Positions 37,151 through 48,186 of a stretch of 64,000 nucleotides of DNA are shown piece after piece. The DNA is taken from the NCBI RefSeq assembly GCF_050948215.1, contig NC_135158.1, positions 8,107,822 to 8,171,821 of the forward strand, in the 5' to 3' direction. The notes beneath the pieces are model-generated. The model saw only the letters and a program-made list of their open reading frames with translations, had not been told where the DNA came from and searched no databases. The translations under genes were made by a program, and so were the position numbers. Numbering within the stretch: the stretch's first letter is position 1; every line of letters starts with the position of its first letter. This DNA is from Halictus rubicundus (Eukaryota > Arthropoda > Insecta > Hymenoptera > Halictidae).

Positions 37151-39317
37151 CCGTTTGAATGAAAACTCCGAATCGATCGCTTGTCAGTAATAATAAATGG
37201 ATAAAATGTGGAACAGTAAAAGCATTTAAGGAATTCATTTGTAATCTTATAACCTTTGTAATCTTCATGCGAAAGAAAAATTGTCTACTCCAACCGCAAC
37301 AAACTGGAATAAAATACTCGCCGTATTTCTCCTACAGATTTTCGTCATAAATGCATGAATTCTCGTGATCTAGGCGTAGTTCCAGAATAGCTGTTGCGCG
37401 GAGTAATCGCGAAAAAATCTTGAGATCGTGGATTATGCAGAACCGAGGGATGGTTGATCGTGTATTCGGTTACATAACGCATGGTCATCTAAGTTTCCGT
37501 CGCATAACCCCGAGATTGCGTGTCACCGAAGATGAGTGCGCGAGCCGCGGGTTAACGATACCAGCCGAAAATAAATTTGCAGTCGGTACACTGGACGTGG
37601 CTCATTTCGTTGGGACCCCTGTTAATTGCCGGTAAACACGCTCCCCGACATGAGAAATTCCCTGGCGCCGTCTCGTTGGCACTGTCTGGGCAAAAAACCT
37701 ACGAGCCAGACAAATGCACGAAGCAGAACTGAGGATCATCATCTGAGACGTTTGTGAGACAAGGACTAACGATACCGAGCCTTAACAATATCATTAGTAC
37801 ACCACCAATCCCCGTTTCGCAGATTAGCCTAACGATATTTTGCGAGACCAAACTCTTCAAAAATTCTTTTATATTTTAACATTAACATTAGCAAGATTGA
37901 ACGCGACGTTAAACTTCATGAATCTTTCATTGAATCATGGAGATGCAATGAGGACACAGTAGTCAACGCTAAGAAATTTAAAAACGTTCATTATTACTCG
38001 ACGCATCTTATGTATTTGCGTTATGCACATTTTTCGAATCCCCTATGCAATTTAAATGTTAAACAAGCGGTGATTTTATTTTGTTTGGACTATGACGAAA
38101 CCTTGACAAGAATATAAAAGTTTCTCTTTCGTCCCGACGTCTATAAATCCCTAAATAAAAGTGTCTGTTTGCCCGAACCTTGCACAATAGCCCGTGAAGT
38201 GGTGAAATTCGATTGTGCTCTTTTAATAGAATGTCGGATGCCATTGAAATGTTCACATGTTTTGTTTGCGGCAACCTAATCCGTCTACCCACGAACCGCG
38301 AAATTAGTTGATCATCTCCGTTTTAATGACGCGTCCTGCACGAACAATCGTCAACGAGACCCGTAGAAACCGTTACGGTAAACTCTCGCAGAAATTACAA
38401 TAGCTATGATCGAGTGGCGAGCGAGTCTATGCGTACGCTATCGGTTCGAGATGGGAATGAGATAACATTCCGAACCGAGAGCACGAAAGCGTGAAATTGA
38501 ATTACGACATACTGGTAACGAGCATTTAAGGTGCAATACAAAGCGAGGTTTTATCACCTGCGCTAATACTGTTTCTCGCCTGGCGAGCCCTGCGTCTTAA
38601 TTATTCTAATAACACCATGAATGGAAAACGGTCTGCTCGGGTAATTGCGGTTACAGTTAATTGATACTTCCATGAATCGAAACGACAGCACAGGCATCGA
38701 CTACTATTATTAGACCGGGGAAAATAAAAATTTATGAAAAATAAAAACTCTCCGCGCTAATAGCACGATGCCACTTACACGCGTATCTCTTCTCTTAATA
38801 ATCTCAATAGATCGAACATAATACATTTTTAGATTCTTTAAATATTTTGTCCGTTACACATTCGATCATTCTGGTCATAAATGCGTAAAATTCTCCACCA
38901 TCGTACGTTTTCTTGTGATCGGTTTCAGCATTCTAATTAAACGGGTCCCACGCCGGCATGAAATAAAAAAATGAACCGAAAAAAATGTTTCCAACTTGCA
39001 TTAGTATTTCTACGTCTACCCGGTAGACTTGCAGAAGCAAGTTGGCGAACCGTCATCGAGCTCTCGGCAAATCGGAAGCAGCCACCGACCGGAAGTCCTC
39101 AGGAGTCTGCAGCAGCGAATAACAGAGACTCGCGAGCGGATCACGTCGGCAATGGCGCGTAGATCGTTTTACATTAATCGAGTGCCGGTGCCCGGTTGTG
39201 TAAATCCGCTTTCAAAGGCCCTCGTGTTGCCTTACGCCCTCGTCGACACGTTGCACGCGTTACAGCATAACGTGTAAAACGTTCTCGCCCGTTGCTGTTA
39301 CAAATTACGCGTTACAA
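37151..39317. other. Noncoding mosaic DNA
   Basis: Mostly AT-rich with balanced patches. Copies of the recurring motif GTCATAAATGCATGAATTCT (near 37345) and GTCATAAATGCGTAAAATTC (near 38874) are present. No gene recognised. Confidence 0.5.
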
Positions 39318-39334
39318 GGGGCGGGGGTGGGGGG
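39318..39334 (+). other. G-quadruplex-prone G tracts
   Basis: GGGG-C-GGGGG-T-GGGGGG on the plus strand, a compact run able to supply four G tracts. It is the only such G run on the plus strand in the window; the other clusters are C-rich on this strand. Confidence 0.55.
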
Positions 39335-40404
39335 CCCGGCGCTTGCGAGAGAACGAGAGAGAGATCTCGCATGTGTACACACTAATTAGGACATTTGTGC
39401 TGACTTATCGCGACATTACATCGCCGGGGAACGAACGTGATCGAGATAGAGATTGAACTGCGCCGCGCGCATTTATCATTCCGCGTTTCCTGCTGCTCCT
39501 TTTTTCCGGGATCATTATGTCCTTGATGCTAACCTTCGACGCTCGACGTGCCTCCTCTGGACGTACGCCTCCTCCATTTTGTTACCAATTTTGAAAGTGC
39601 CGAGCTTGCTCTACTACAGTTTCCAGTTTGACTTTTATGGCCACTGGCGAGACGTTTAACGTGCTAATAATTTGTTAATCAAATTGAATCCATGGCGATT
39701 TACAATTATTCTAATGGTACATAAATTTTTAAAAAATTGAAAATTGACGTTAGAAAGATATTTCCAACTGTGAATTCATATGGAGCATTTTTATTGTATA
39801 TTTTTGCACTGTAGTTTTGTGAAATGGTATTTCCAGAGTAGTATTTCCTATTTTTACAAGTGGAGTGACAATATGGCAACCCGGGGCTTCCCTTTGACTT
39901 TTCCGCCGGAAACCGTGAAACCTACGTCTGTATCTCGAAACGAAAAAGATTTCTCCACCCGTGGACTCTATTGATCGAGAAAAATCTCGAGAGATACTCG
40001 GACATCGCGCAGTTCGATTTCGCGTGGCCCGTAGATTCGAGTTGCGTCGACCTTATAATTCCACGAGGTATAATACCCGAGTGGTACCGAGGATAATCAT
40101 GAACATTAAAGGAGAATCCTCATCGGAGGTTACGGGGAAACGACCGCGGTCTCTTCCCGTTCGATGCGAGCCGTGCTTAAACATTATTTTCGATGATCAA
40201 AAGGCGCTACGTAGGCGAACGGGGGAAAAAAATATTTCTCGGTGAGAATCGATCGGTGTGCTACGTGAGATGAAAAAGAACGAGCACAGAGATACTGCGG
40301 AGCACGTGCTGTTCACCGCCATTTTGACAAATGGCACGCACCCGCGATGTAAAGTGTAGCAGCATTGATTGAAACCTGTTGTTCGCACTGAATTCTTGTA
40401 CAGG
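39335..40404. other. Noncoding DNA
   Basis: A short GA run (39355-39364), then balanced and AT-rich DNA. Frames of up to 107 codons show no domain. Nothing recognised. Confidence 0.5.
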
Positions 40405-40700
40405 ACCCTGTCCATTAGGATCGTATGTTTGAAGTTGCAAAATACGAAAGGAAACCCTATATCCAATGTTCTGCATACGAATACTAATCCTACATTACAA
40501 AATACTAATGTAAAGTACACTTACAAATTTTTCTGAATCTTCTGTTCCGCCGTCGTATCCGCAGAACACTAAAAATTTGTAAGTGTGTACTTTGCATTAG
40601 TGTTTTATATTGTAGGATTAGTATGCGCACGTATAACATTGGATACAAGGTTTTCTTTCATATTTTGCAACTTCAAACTTACGATCCGAATGGGCAGAGT
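40405..40700. repeat. Long inverted repeat (130 bp arms, 38 bp loop)
   Basis: The left arm 40405-40532 and right arm 40571-40700 are reverse complements with about 17 mismatches and one 2 bp gap (about 87% identical by hand alignment), separated by 38 bp. The inner boundary is ACACTTACAAATTTTT / AAAAATTTGTAAGTGTGT. Each arm has an outward-reading open frame giving similar peptides (MYFTLVFCNVGLVFVCRTLD and MYFALVFYIVGLVCARITLD). The differences mostly change amino acids, so there is no sign of coding constraint. TA-CACCCTG-TA at 40779-40789 lies beyond the right arm. Possibly a foldback element; no target duplication is clear. Confidence 0.88.
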
Positions 40701-41821
40701 GACAATGATTAGGTACGAGCCTAGCGACGAATGTCCCTTCAAATTTCGTTTGTCTCTCGAGGCACCATTACTTTTTATACACCCTGTACAATAGACGTCC
40801 ATGTATACTTTAATGTTATTCGAAACATTGCACTTTATATTAACTTAAGTACATTTTCCAATTTTTATTGATACTGAACGAGTCTATTTTTAACGTAGAA
40901 GATGAACTTTCTGTGTTTGCAACTTACAATCCAGAAACACAATACAATCGACATACATCATCAACGACAGTTTAGAATCTGCTATTCTTTGTAGCTCTTA
41001 TTACATTGATTAATTTTTACAATATTCCTCGATAGAAACGTTTTCGTTTGTCGTCAAACAAAAATAGACGAGCAAAAAGACTTTGTATAAACCGTAAAAA
41101 CACTACCAAAGGACTCCGTAGAATACAATAAAAAGTCTCGCACAACGATCAATACGATAATCGAATCGAAATAGTCATCTACCCTTCGTCCGGGGGGTTA
41201 ATTAAAATAATTGTGCATCGGTGAATAAGGGGAACCGCCCATTGAATTGAATTCAGTCGAAAGAAAAAAGCATTGTAAGAACGATACCCACGACGAAACC
41301 TTATAAAAAGGTTTAAATGGCCAACGGAATTAGCCCCATGACATTATAATGAAGACGAGAGTCAAGACTAATGGCGGCAAAGTGACCCACACCGTGTACC
41401 GACGCAACATCAATCAATGTCCCATGCATCCACGGGAATGCCACGGGACAAAGACCGTTTAACATTGACCCCGTGGAAAACCTCAAGAAACATCGACCAC
41501 CGTCACGATGACAAACAGTGTTTGATTATGCCATTCCGCGAAACGGACGTATTCCCTTGTAATATTGTGGTTAACCGGAAACGAAATTGATGGAACTTTA
41601 ATTCCCTCAGTGATACGTGCCATGTAAAATGCGGGATCAAAGATCCAAATGTGCGCGGAACTTTATTTCCTTTATCGATGCTTTCGTTAAAATGATCAAT
41701 ATATTCCCCCTCCCTCGCCCCCTGCCTTATCAGTTCAGTTTTATCAGACATTTCTGCATCACGTGCATTCCTTTCGAACCATTTCTGACAAACGGCAGAA
41801 TTTTCGTTTAAAGTTCGGTAA
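40701..41821. other. AT-rich noncoding DNA
   Basis: AT-rich with nothing recognised apart from the repeat-end-like word noted at 40771-40792. A 114-codon minus-strand frame (41503-41847) has no known domain. Confidence 0.5.
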
Positions 41822-42368
41822 CGTGGCGAAGAAAAATTGTAGATCAAGTTTTGAAGGTTCGTTTTAAAGGGGAGAATCTGATCTTTAAGCTCCCGGTGAT
41901 TTTAGTACTCAAAAAAATTTTGTAACATTCCTGGAACGATTCGAATCCGGAGAACTTTCGCTTTTCACTTATTCGACTTGACATAAGTGCGTCGAGCAAA
42001 GAAAAATCGTAGATCAACTGGTCGGAGGTTGTTTGTAAAGGGGAGACTCTAACCTCCAAACCCACAGTAATTACACACCTGAAAAAAATATTTTAACGTC
42101 AGAGGAACCGATTAAATACGGAGAATCTTCACTTTTCTATTATTCGACTTGATACCGTGGACGCATTCGAAATGAGTGGATCGAGCAAAGGAAAATCGTA
42201 GATGAATTTTTGATAGGTCATTGTAAAGGGGAGAGTCTGGGCTTTAAGCATACGGTGATTTTGATTTCGAAAAAAATTGTTTAACGCCGGTGGGACCGGT
42301 TTGAGTTGGAAGAACGTTCGGTTTCCTGTCGTCCGACGCGATGCAGTAGCTCCGCGAAAGAAATGCAT
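41822..42368. repeat. Old tandem array, three 170-189 bp units
   Basis: Units begin with GAAAAATTGTAGATCAAGTT (41831), GAAAAATCGTAGATCAACTG (42001) and GGAAAATCGTAGATGAATTT (42190). Shared landmarks are TAAAGGGGAGA, a GTGATTTT/GTAATTAC block, a run of A before TTTAAC or TGTAAC, and TTATTCGACTTGA. Divergence is roughly 25-30%, with indels giving spacings of 170 and 189 bp. This is the oldest clear array in the window. Confidence 0.85.
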
Positions 42369-43445
42369 CGACTTGGACCGACTCATTGGCAGCGACCACT
42401 GACACCGCGAATTGCAACACGTCCTCGGCAAGATTTCGACCGTAACTCGAGCACAGGCATCGCTTAGTGGCATCGCCCCGGAGAATTGCACCGCTAACCG
42501 ATGCGCTCCGTTTATCACGATGACAACGAAACGTCTTTATACGCGGACGCTAATTTATCGCGCCGGACACTAATTCAGCGGTCGCGTGCGAGCGAGCTCT
42601 GCTCGAACCGAGCGTTCTTGAGAAATTGCAGGCCGCGGAACGCCTAATCGCTCGATCACTATGAATCGCCGTATCGTTTCATCGGCCCGCGCCGTATCAA
42701 TAGCCCGGCCGTGCGCGTAATTTATGGCGCGAAGACATTTCTCAAATTCACCGGTTACGCAACCCCTCCGGGGGCCGCACCAACTTTCATTCACTCTGCA
42801 ATTACGTTACTAACGCTGTCACGTTCCGCTCTGTCCACGTGCTTAATTGCGCGACCGTAACTCACGAACTGATTGTTTTCGTGGGTTACGATTGAAACTC
42901 CGCTTGTCCCCGCGACGACCGGGAATGTTTAATTGGTCGCTCGGCTACACCGTTACGATAATGACACTCTTCGCTAACGAGCCGAGACCCCTTTGATTTC
43001 CTTAATGTCAATATTTTCGTCTCGTCCGTCCCGCAACGTCGCGAATTGTGCAACGGTGACGCGAGAACCGAACGTGCGGACTAGTTGTGCAACGCGTGTA
43101 GATAATGCTGTGCGGTGAGATAAAGTATCATGCAAAAGTTATGTGGATGTTGAGCGATGCATGAAACTCAATTTACATTAGTTGCTCTGTTAGATCGCCA
43201 TTGTCGTTTCGTTTCGATCAACGTGGTTATGCGCAACACGTCACAGGATATTTTTGATGCTGTATAGTATTGTCGGCCGGAATACGAACGTGTAACTCTA
43301 CATAAAATAGTATTTTATGAAATAGCGATAGTGAAGGTTCGTATTGAAGAAGTAGATTTACATTTGTTAGAAGTACATTTGTTAGTAACTAGAGCGATTT
43401 TTTTAGGGATTTTTCCAGCACGGTCAAATCGTCAGAAACAACATA
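42369..43445. other. CpG-rich then AT-rich noncoding DNA
   Basis: CG-rich to about 43100, with minus-strand frames of 74 to 129 codons that are not recognised, then AT-rich. GTACATTTGTTAG occurs twice near 43359-43384 as a small direct repeat. Confidence 0.5.
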
Positions 43446-43680
43446 CAGTGGAGTCCTGATCTAAGCCCAATATTCGGGTCCGTGCTGTGACATAGATCGT
43501 GTAGTATTTTCTTGTGACCGCGTAGAAAAGGTCATCGCGGTATGTTTACTCTTCACACTGCTCGGCGACCGAGGCAGCTCGCGAGCTTTTTCCCCCCTCG
43601 CGGAGTATGCCCCGGTGGAGGGAATAAGCGGACTGACTAAGATCGTGCAGCTCCGTTCGGGTTAGATCAAGACTTTACTG
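43446..43680. mobile_element. Short inverted-repeat element (MITE-like), copy 3, TA-flanked
   Basis: CAGTGGAGTCCTGATCTAAG at the left end and, in reverse complement, CAGTAAAGTCTTGATCTAAC at the right end frame a 235 bp unit with TA on both sides (43444-43445 and 43681-43682). Internal words CTCGGCGACCGAGGCAGCTC and CCCCTCGCGGAGTATGCCCC match copy 1 (CTCGGCGACCGAGACCACTC and CTCACGGAGTATACTCTG). The ends differ somewhat from copies 1, 2 and 4 (GATCTAA in place of GATATA), so this may be a subfamily. No coding capacity. Confidence 0.75.
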
Positions 43681-44574
43681 TAGAATGTATTAGGAACGTT
43701 TCGAAGGGGTTGAGAGTGTCAACAGTGAAATTAAATTGTTTAGGCATCTCGGTATTGTGAAATAGTTGAATTAGACCGACTACCGTCTTACTAATGTTTA
43801 TCATGTCGTCTCCCGTTCGTAACCGCTCAACTTACGCATTGTCAACTCTTACAGGTCCGCGTAAATGTGTTCGAAATACTGGGTCGAAAACACCGTGGAA
43901 ACTGTCGCACATAATATACAAGCATGCGCGAGCGACAGCTCAAATTGGCCACCCCACGAAGGCCCATAAGAAACCCCAAATCCGCTAATTACCGGTTCGA
44001 AAAAATGAATCTGCCGGCCGCGTTCAAAGTGTTAAAATCCGAGACATTTTTGCAACAATAAACTTTCGCGCGAGCATCAATTAATACCGATAAATCCCGG
44101 CGTTTTCACCTGGGTTCGATTCGCGCCGGAGATGCAAATGGCGGGGCCGAAAAATGCATGCATGCACCGCTCGGCCCGTTCAGTTTCGTAATGTACGAAA
44201 AATTTTTCTCCACCTTTCACCGACGCGCGGCGGCGACGGGACGGCACGGGACGAGGCCGAACCCGAAGCGAGCACGCTCGCGTCCAAAGTAAGTCATCAT
44301 TCGGAGAACCTGCTGTCGCGGCGTACGCTGACATTTCAGGCGCAAGACAAATTGTGGAGCCGATTCTATCGTACCGTGAGAAACCCGCGGATCCCTTGCG
44401 TTAGGCCACGAGACGGGCCTCGGAGTTTCTCCCCAAGACGAGAAGGGACGACTGCGTTTGGCAGAGAGGACGCGGGACGAGAGAGCCAGCCGCCCAGTCG
44501 ACAATTGCCATTCACGCGGTTACCGTTACCTGTTTCTACAATTGAATACGCCTAGGCCCGACACCGGCCCGACA
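43681..44574. other. CpG-rich noncoding block
   Basis: After about 300 bp of balanced DNA, a CG-rich block (44090-44570) carries open frames of 85 to 133 codons on both strands, as expected from composition. None is recognised. A short ATGCATGCATGCA palindromic run is at 44155-44167. Confidence 0.45.
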
Positions 44575-44593
44575 CGCGCGCGCGCGCGCGCGC
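44575..44593. repeat. CG dinucleotide run
   Basis: Nine CG units plus a C form a pure 19 bp alternating tract able to adopt Z-DNA. Survival of so long a CpG run fits a lineage, or a region, with little germline CpG methylation. Confidence 0.95.
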
Positions 44594-44937
44594 AGCCGGC
44601 AAACGCGGCGTTACGCAACCAGCGAACCAGATTTATAAGCCGAGCTACAGTTTTGGTATGGGCTCCTGTCCGTTGTCCTTTGCTGGAACAGGTTTCCACG
44701 ACGACTTTTCCGTCGATGAGCAACCGGGACTGGTTCGGATTTACTTTGTCATTTATTAATCGCGCAACCGAGACTCTCGGCGATCGTTTGACTCGCGCTC
44801 GAACATAACTGAACTCGGCCAATTCCATCTGTCGTCGTCCCCGTTTTATGGGAAAATTCTTGCGACAAAGTTACTTTGCTTTAACCCGTTCGCTACCGAA
44901 GCAATCGTCTCGTTGCTCGTCTTTATTGCTAACCCTT

Positions 44938-44994
44938 TCCCCGGATACACCCCGCGACGTTCAGGCTTTGGCGACATATACAGAGAGATCACTG
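44938..44994. mobile_element. Right-end fragment of the same MITE-like family
   Basis: GGCGACATATACAGAGAGATCACTG followed by TA matches, in orientation and sequence, the right ends of the other copies (GACATATATAGAG, GACGTATATCGAG). The preceding GGATACACCCCGCGACGTTC resembles copy 4 read in reverse. I could not find a left end, so this is a fragment. Confidence 0.5.
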
Positions 44995-45863
44995 TATCCA
45001 TATTCCAACGGTATTAATTTCTCTCTGCACTCCGCATCGAATAAAAAGAGAATTATTATTATAAGAAGAGAAAAAACGACCCCTGAAACCAGGCCCCGTC
45101 AGAACCTGACCTAGCGCCGTTCCCGCGAGCCGATCTCTTCAGGCGTGTCCCAGATCCAGCGAAAATAAAAGTTTCGGTTACAGTTGCGTGACATCGCAAT
45201 CTCGGGGCAACAATGTCGAGTCTATTGTCGGTGGATGGTTGCCGTTGCGATCGTACGATTTTAATATTAAGGTCGCGCCGGTCGTAAATCCTGAGAGCAA
45301 TAATGTGGCATTGTACTTGGTGGGAGGTCGCCAGATCGAATGCAGTCGCCGTGAATAATCCGTGGCGTTTCCCCGCGGCCAGAATAATGCGTCGTCGTTA
45401 GACGATGCCCTGGTCGCTCGTCCGTGCTCGTTGATGTTTCACGATGACCGAACGAATGCTCGGTAATCAGACTTTCTCGACAACGACGGCGACGACGACG
45501 ACGTTGGACGTTGCGCGGAGGGCACGTGAGCGCTGAATTAGCGTCCGAACGATAAATTAAACCGGAGGAAGAGGTCGCGTCTTCGAGGTAGGCGGAAGGG
45601 TCAATTGGGTTGCGCCGGGCTCCGAGGGTGCAGAAAATAGAAAGGACGTTTGTTGACAAGCAATTATTAGAGTAAGGATTTCATGGATTTACGGCCGACG
45701 GACACCGTACGGAACGCCGCTAAACTTTTCCGACTTCGTAGAACGGAATGGACATTTTATTTTATTCGGTTTACGACAACGGGGCCGACGACCGCGAATA
45801 GACGCTGCTGCTTCGACTTCCTTACCGAGGCTTGCCAGAACGGTTCCCTTGACTTTCGCGATA
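44995..45863. other. Mixed noncoding DNA
   Basis: Balanced to CG-rich, with a short GAC trinucleotide run at 45482-45504. A 130-codon minus-strand frame (45267-45659) includes the Arg-rich translation of that run and is not recognised. Confidence 0.45.
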
Positions 45864-46055
45864 CATTTCTCTATATATGTCGCCGATGCCTGGGTGACAA
45901 ACGTCGCGGAACTATCCCCGCTACCGTGGGGTGTACTCCTAGAGGGGCCGCGAAGCTCGAGAAGCCTAAAGCGTAAACGTAACACGGCTATGCCTCCTGG
46001 ACAATACACGACGCTGAGAAGACTCGTGTTGTTGACTTATATCGAGAACTCACTG
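45864..46055. mobile_element. Short inverted-repeat element (MITE-like), copy 4, TA-flanked
   Basis: Flanked by TA at 45862-45863 and 46056-46057. The right end reads in reverse complement CAGTGAGTTCTCGATATAAG. The left end CATTTCTCTATATATGTCGC is the same sequence with a small deletion after CA. In reverse complement the inside contains CTCGAGCTTCGCGGCCCCTC and GGAGTACACCCC, matching copies 1 and 3, so this copy lies in opposite orientation to them. 192 bp, no coding capacity. Confidence 0.7.
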
Positions 46056-47432
46056 TATTCGTTCGTCTAGCCTTTAACCGGGGATTTTGATGAAAATTAT
46101 TTACAGATTTTATTTTGTTTCGGTTGTAGCGAATGTTCGACGAACTTGTTCATATACCAAAATTGTCAATTATCAAAGACAAAGGTCGCTCTCGTTTGAC
46201 AAAAAAGATCAGGGTTCGCGTTCCGGTTGTTCCGGCGCGCCGCGCTGTAAATCGCAAAGAAGGAAATTCCAAGCCGGGTCGGGATAAAGTAAGCCGTTCG
46301 TGTCCGCACGAAGAGACGCCTACGGGATTGCCATAAGCTCCGCATGAAAGGGCCTCGCGGGCCGATCTTCCCGATTTACGACAGTTGTCGTCTTCCACCG
46401 GCGCGGCGAGGACAACGACGACGCCGGCTACACGGGATTGCGAGGCGCGTGCATTATGTTTAAACTGCGCCATTCCCTATGTAATCGTCCTCCTTTCTTA
46501 AGCGCGCTTAATTGTCGGGGAAATCATTATACGAACAGCAATTAGGCTTCTTTCGTGGCGTCGAGTCACGCCAGCCGCTTTGTCGGCACGGAACTTCGCC
46601 CTTTCCCGGAGCTATTTAGGGCAGCTGGAGACGTTCACAGCGCCGCGTCGTTTCGAAATTATATTAACCCTCGAATGGAGCAAGTTACTTAACAGAGACG
46701 CCGGGAACCAACGCTGGGTCACTTGTGACCACCCGTCACAATCTTTCCTTGACACAATTATGCTTATTTCCGAGAGAACGCGTCCTAATCACCGAGACTC
46801 ATTTTTAGCCCTCCGCAAACCTATTTTCTGCTTTTCACTATTTATTATAGCTAGCTACTCGAGGCTGGCTACCTTGTCTTTCTGGAATAAAGATAATTAA
46901 AATTTGTTACCAGTCATTTTTGTAGAAATTTTTAGGTTCTTGTGTGGCAAGAAATTAGTACAATAATGTTTTATTTGTCACGGATAAAGATCTTTGCAAA
47001 CGAAGCACAGTTCGAATAAAACTCTGATATGATCAATGTTTTTTTTTAATTGCAAGTGCAAGGAATCAATACCTCGAAGTATTAAAATGTCCAGCAATGT
47101 GTTAATTTGTAGGTAAGCATTAATGAACTACGTTCTTGAAAAGTGCAACGACGTCTATTCATTTGTTACCATCACGATATCGGAAGTTCCTAACAGCTTC
47201 AATTTTCTAACTGCGCTCATTAACAACGTAACATAAGGATGTCCCAGGAAAATATGGCGCATCTTCAATCACTTTCTCCTCCATTATTATTTTTTTCCGA
47301 ATCGGAGAAACAAAATCGTTCGCGGCACCCTGACAGCCGACCATAAATCAAGATGGTACACATTCTGACGATTAAAACGCTTTCTTACTGAGCTCGTGAG
47401 TTCTAAATCACGAGGTTTCAAATGCGCGATAC
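46056..47432. other. Noncoding mosaic DNA
   Basis: CG-rich patches at 46200-46450 and 46550-46700, AT-rich from 46880. Frames up to 107 codons, none recognised. A weak repeat-end-like word GGATGTCCCAGGAAAATATG lies at 47237-47256. Confidence 0.5.
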
Positions 47433-47460
47433 TTTTTTTTTCTCTCTCTCTCCCTCTCTC
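47433..47460. repeat. T run plus CT microsatellite
   Basis: Eight or nine T residues followed by a CT run of about 20 bp with one CCC interruption. Confidence 0.9.
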
Positions 47461-48146
47461 GGCGGAGGTGATCATTATATTGTATCGCGCTAATGCTGTT
47501 CGTTAAACTTTTTTTTATTATGGCTAATGATTGAAACAGCGTAAAAGACTTTGAGTAATTATTTAGAAAGTCATTGTGAATAGAAAGCGTTACGTAAACG
47601 TAGATCATATATATATATTCTTGGTATTTGCAACAGTAGTGTTGAGTAAATGGTAATTAAAAGCAACCGTGACATCCTACATTTTCGATACCACCCCCCC
47701 CCCCACCACCGAAAAACTCAAAATTAATATTTCTGTACTATTTTATAAAAATGCAAATTTAAGTGCTAGTGATCATGTTAACGCGAAAATTATATAATGA
47801 TAGAAAGGCACGACAAAAGTTGCAAATATCATTTCGCAATCCTGCGGGAGTAAATGCGCCCGGGCAAAAGTAAACTGGAAATTGCTAGCGAAACTAATCG
47901 AGATTGTCGATCGACATAACATGCCCCGGACACATCATCGACAGTTTTTGATTCGATATCGATGACCTTTCAGTCCCTCGTATCCCGTTAAGTGGCTGTA
48001 AATTAATTTCGTGTAGAACAACTCTCGACCGCCTACGAGGCCGAAATCCTTTGTTCAAACACGATCGCGATCGACGGCTCCGTTGATCCTACGATCAGTT
48101 AGCACCGTGTAGAATATGCGTTAACATCTTCACTCTCTACCTTGTG
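47461..48146. other. AT-rich noncoding DNA with C run
   Basis: AT-rich DNA with an isolated 11 bp C run at 47694-47704. No other feature seen. Confidence 0.55.
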
Positions 48147-48186
48147 CATACATACATACATACATACATATATATATATTTTTTTC
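48147..48186. repeat. CATA/TA microsatellite
   Basis: Six CATA units pass into a TA run and then a T run (48147-48186). Confidence 0.95.
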
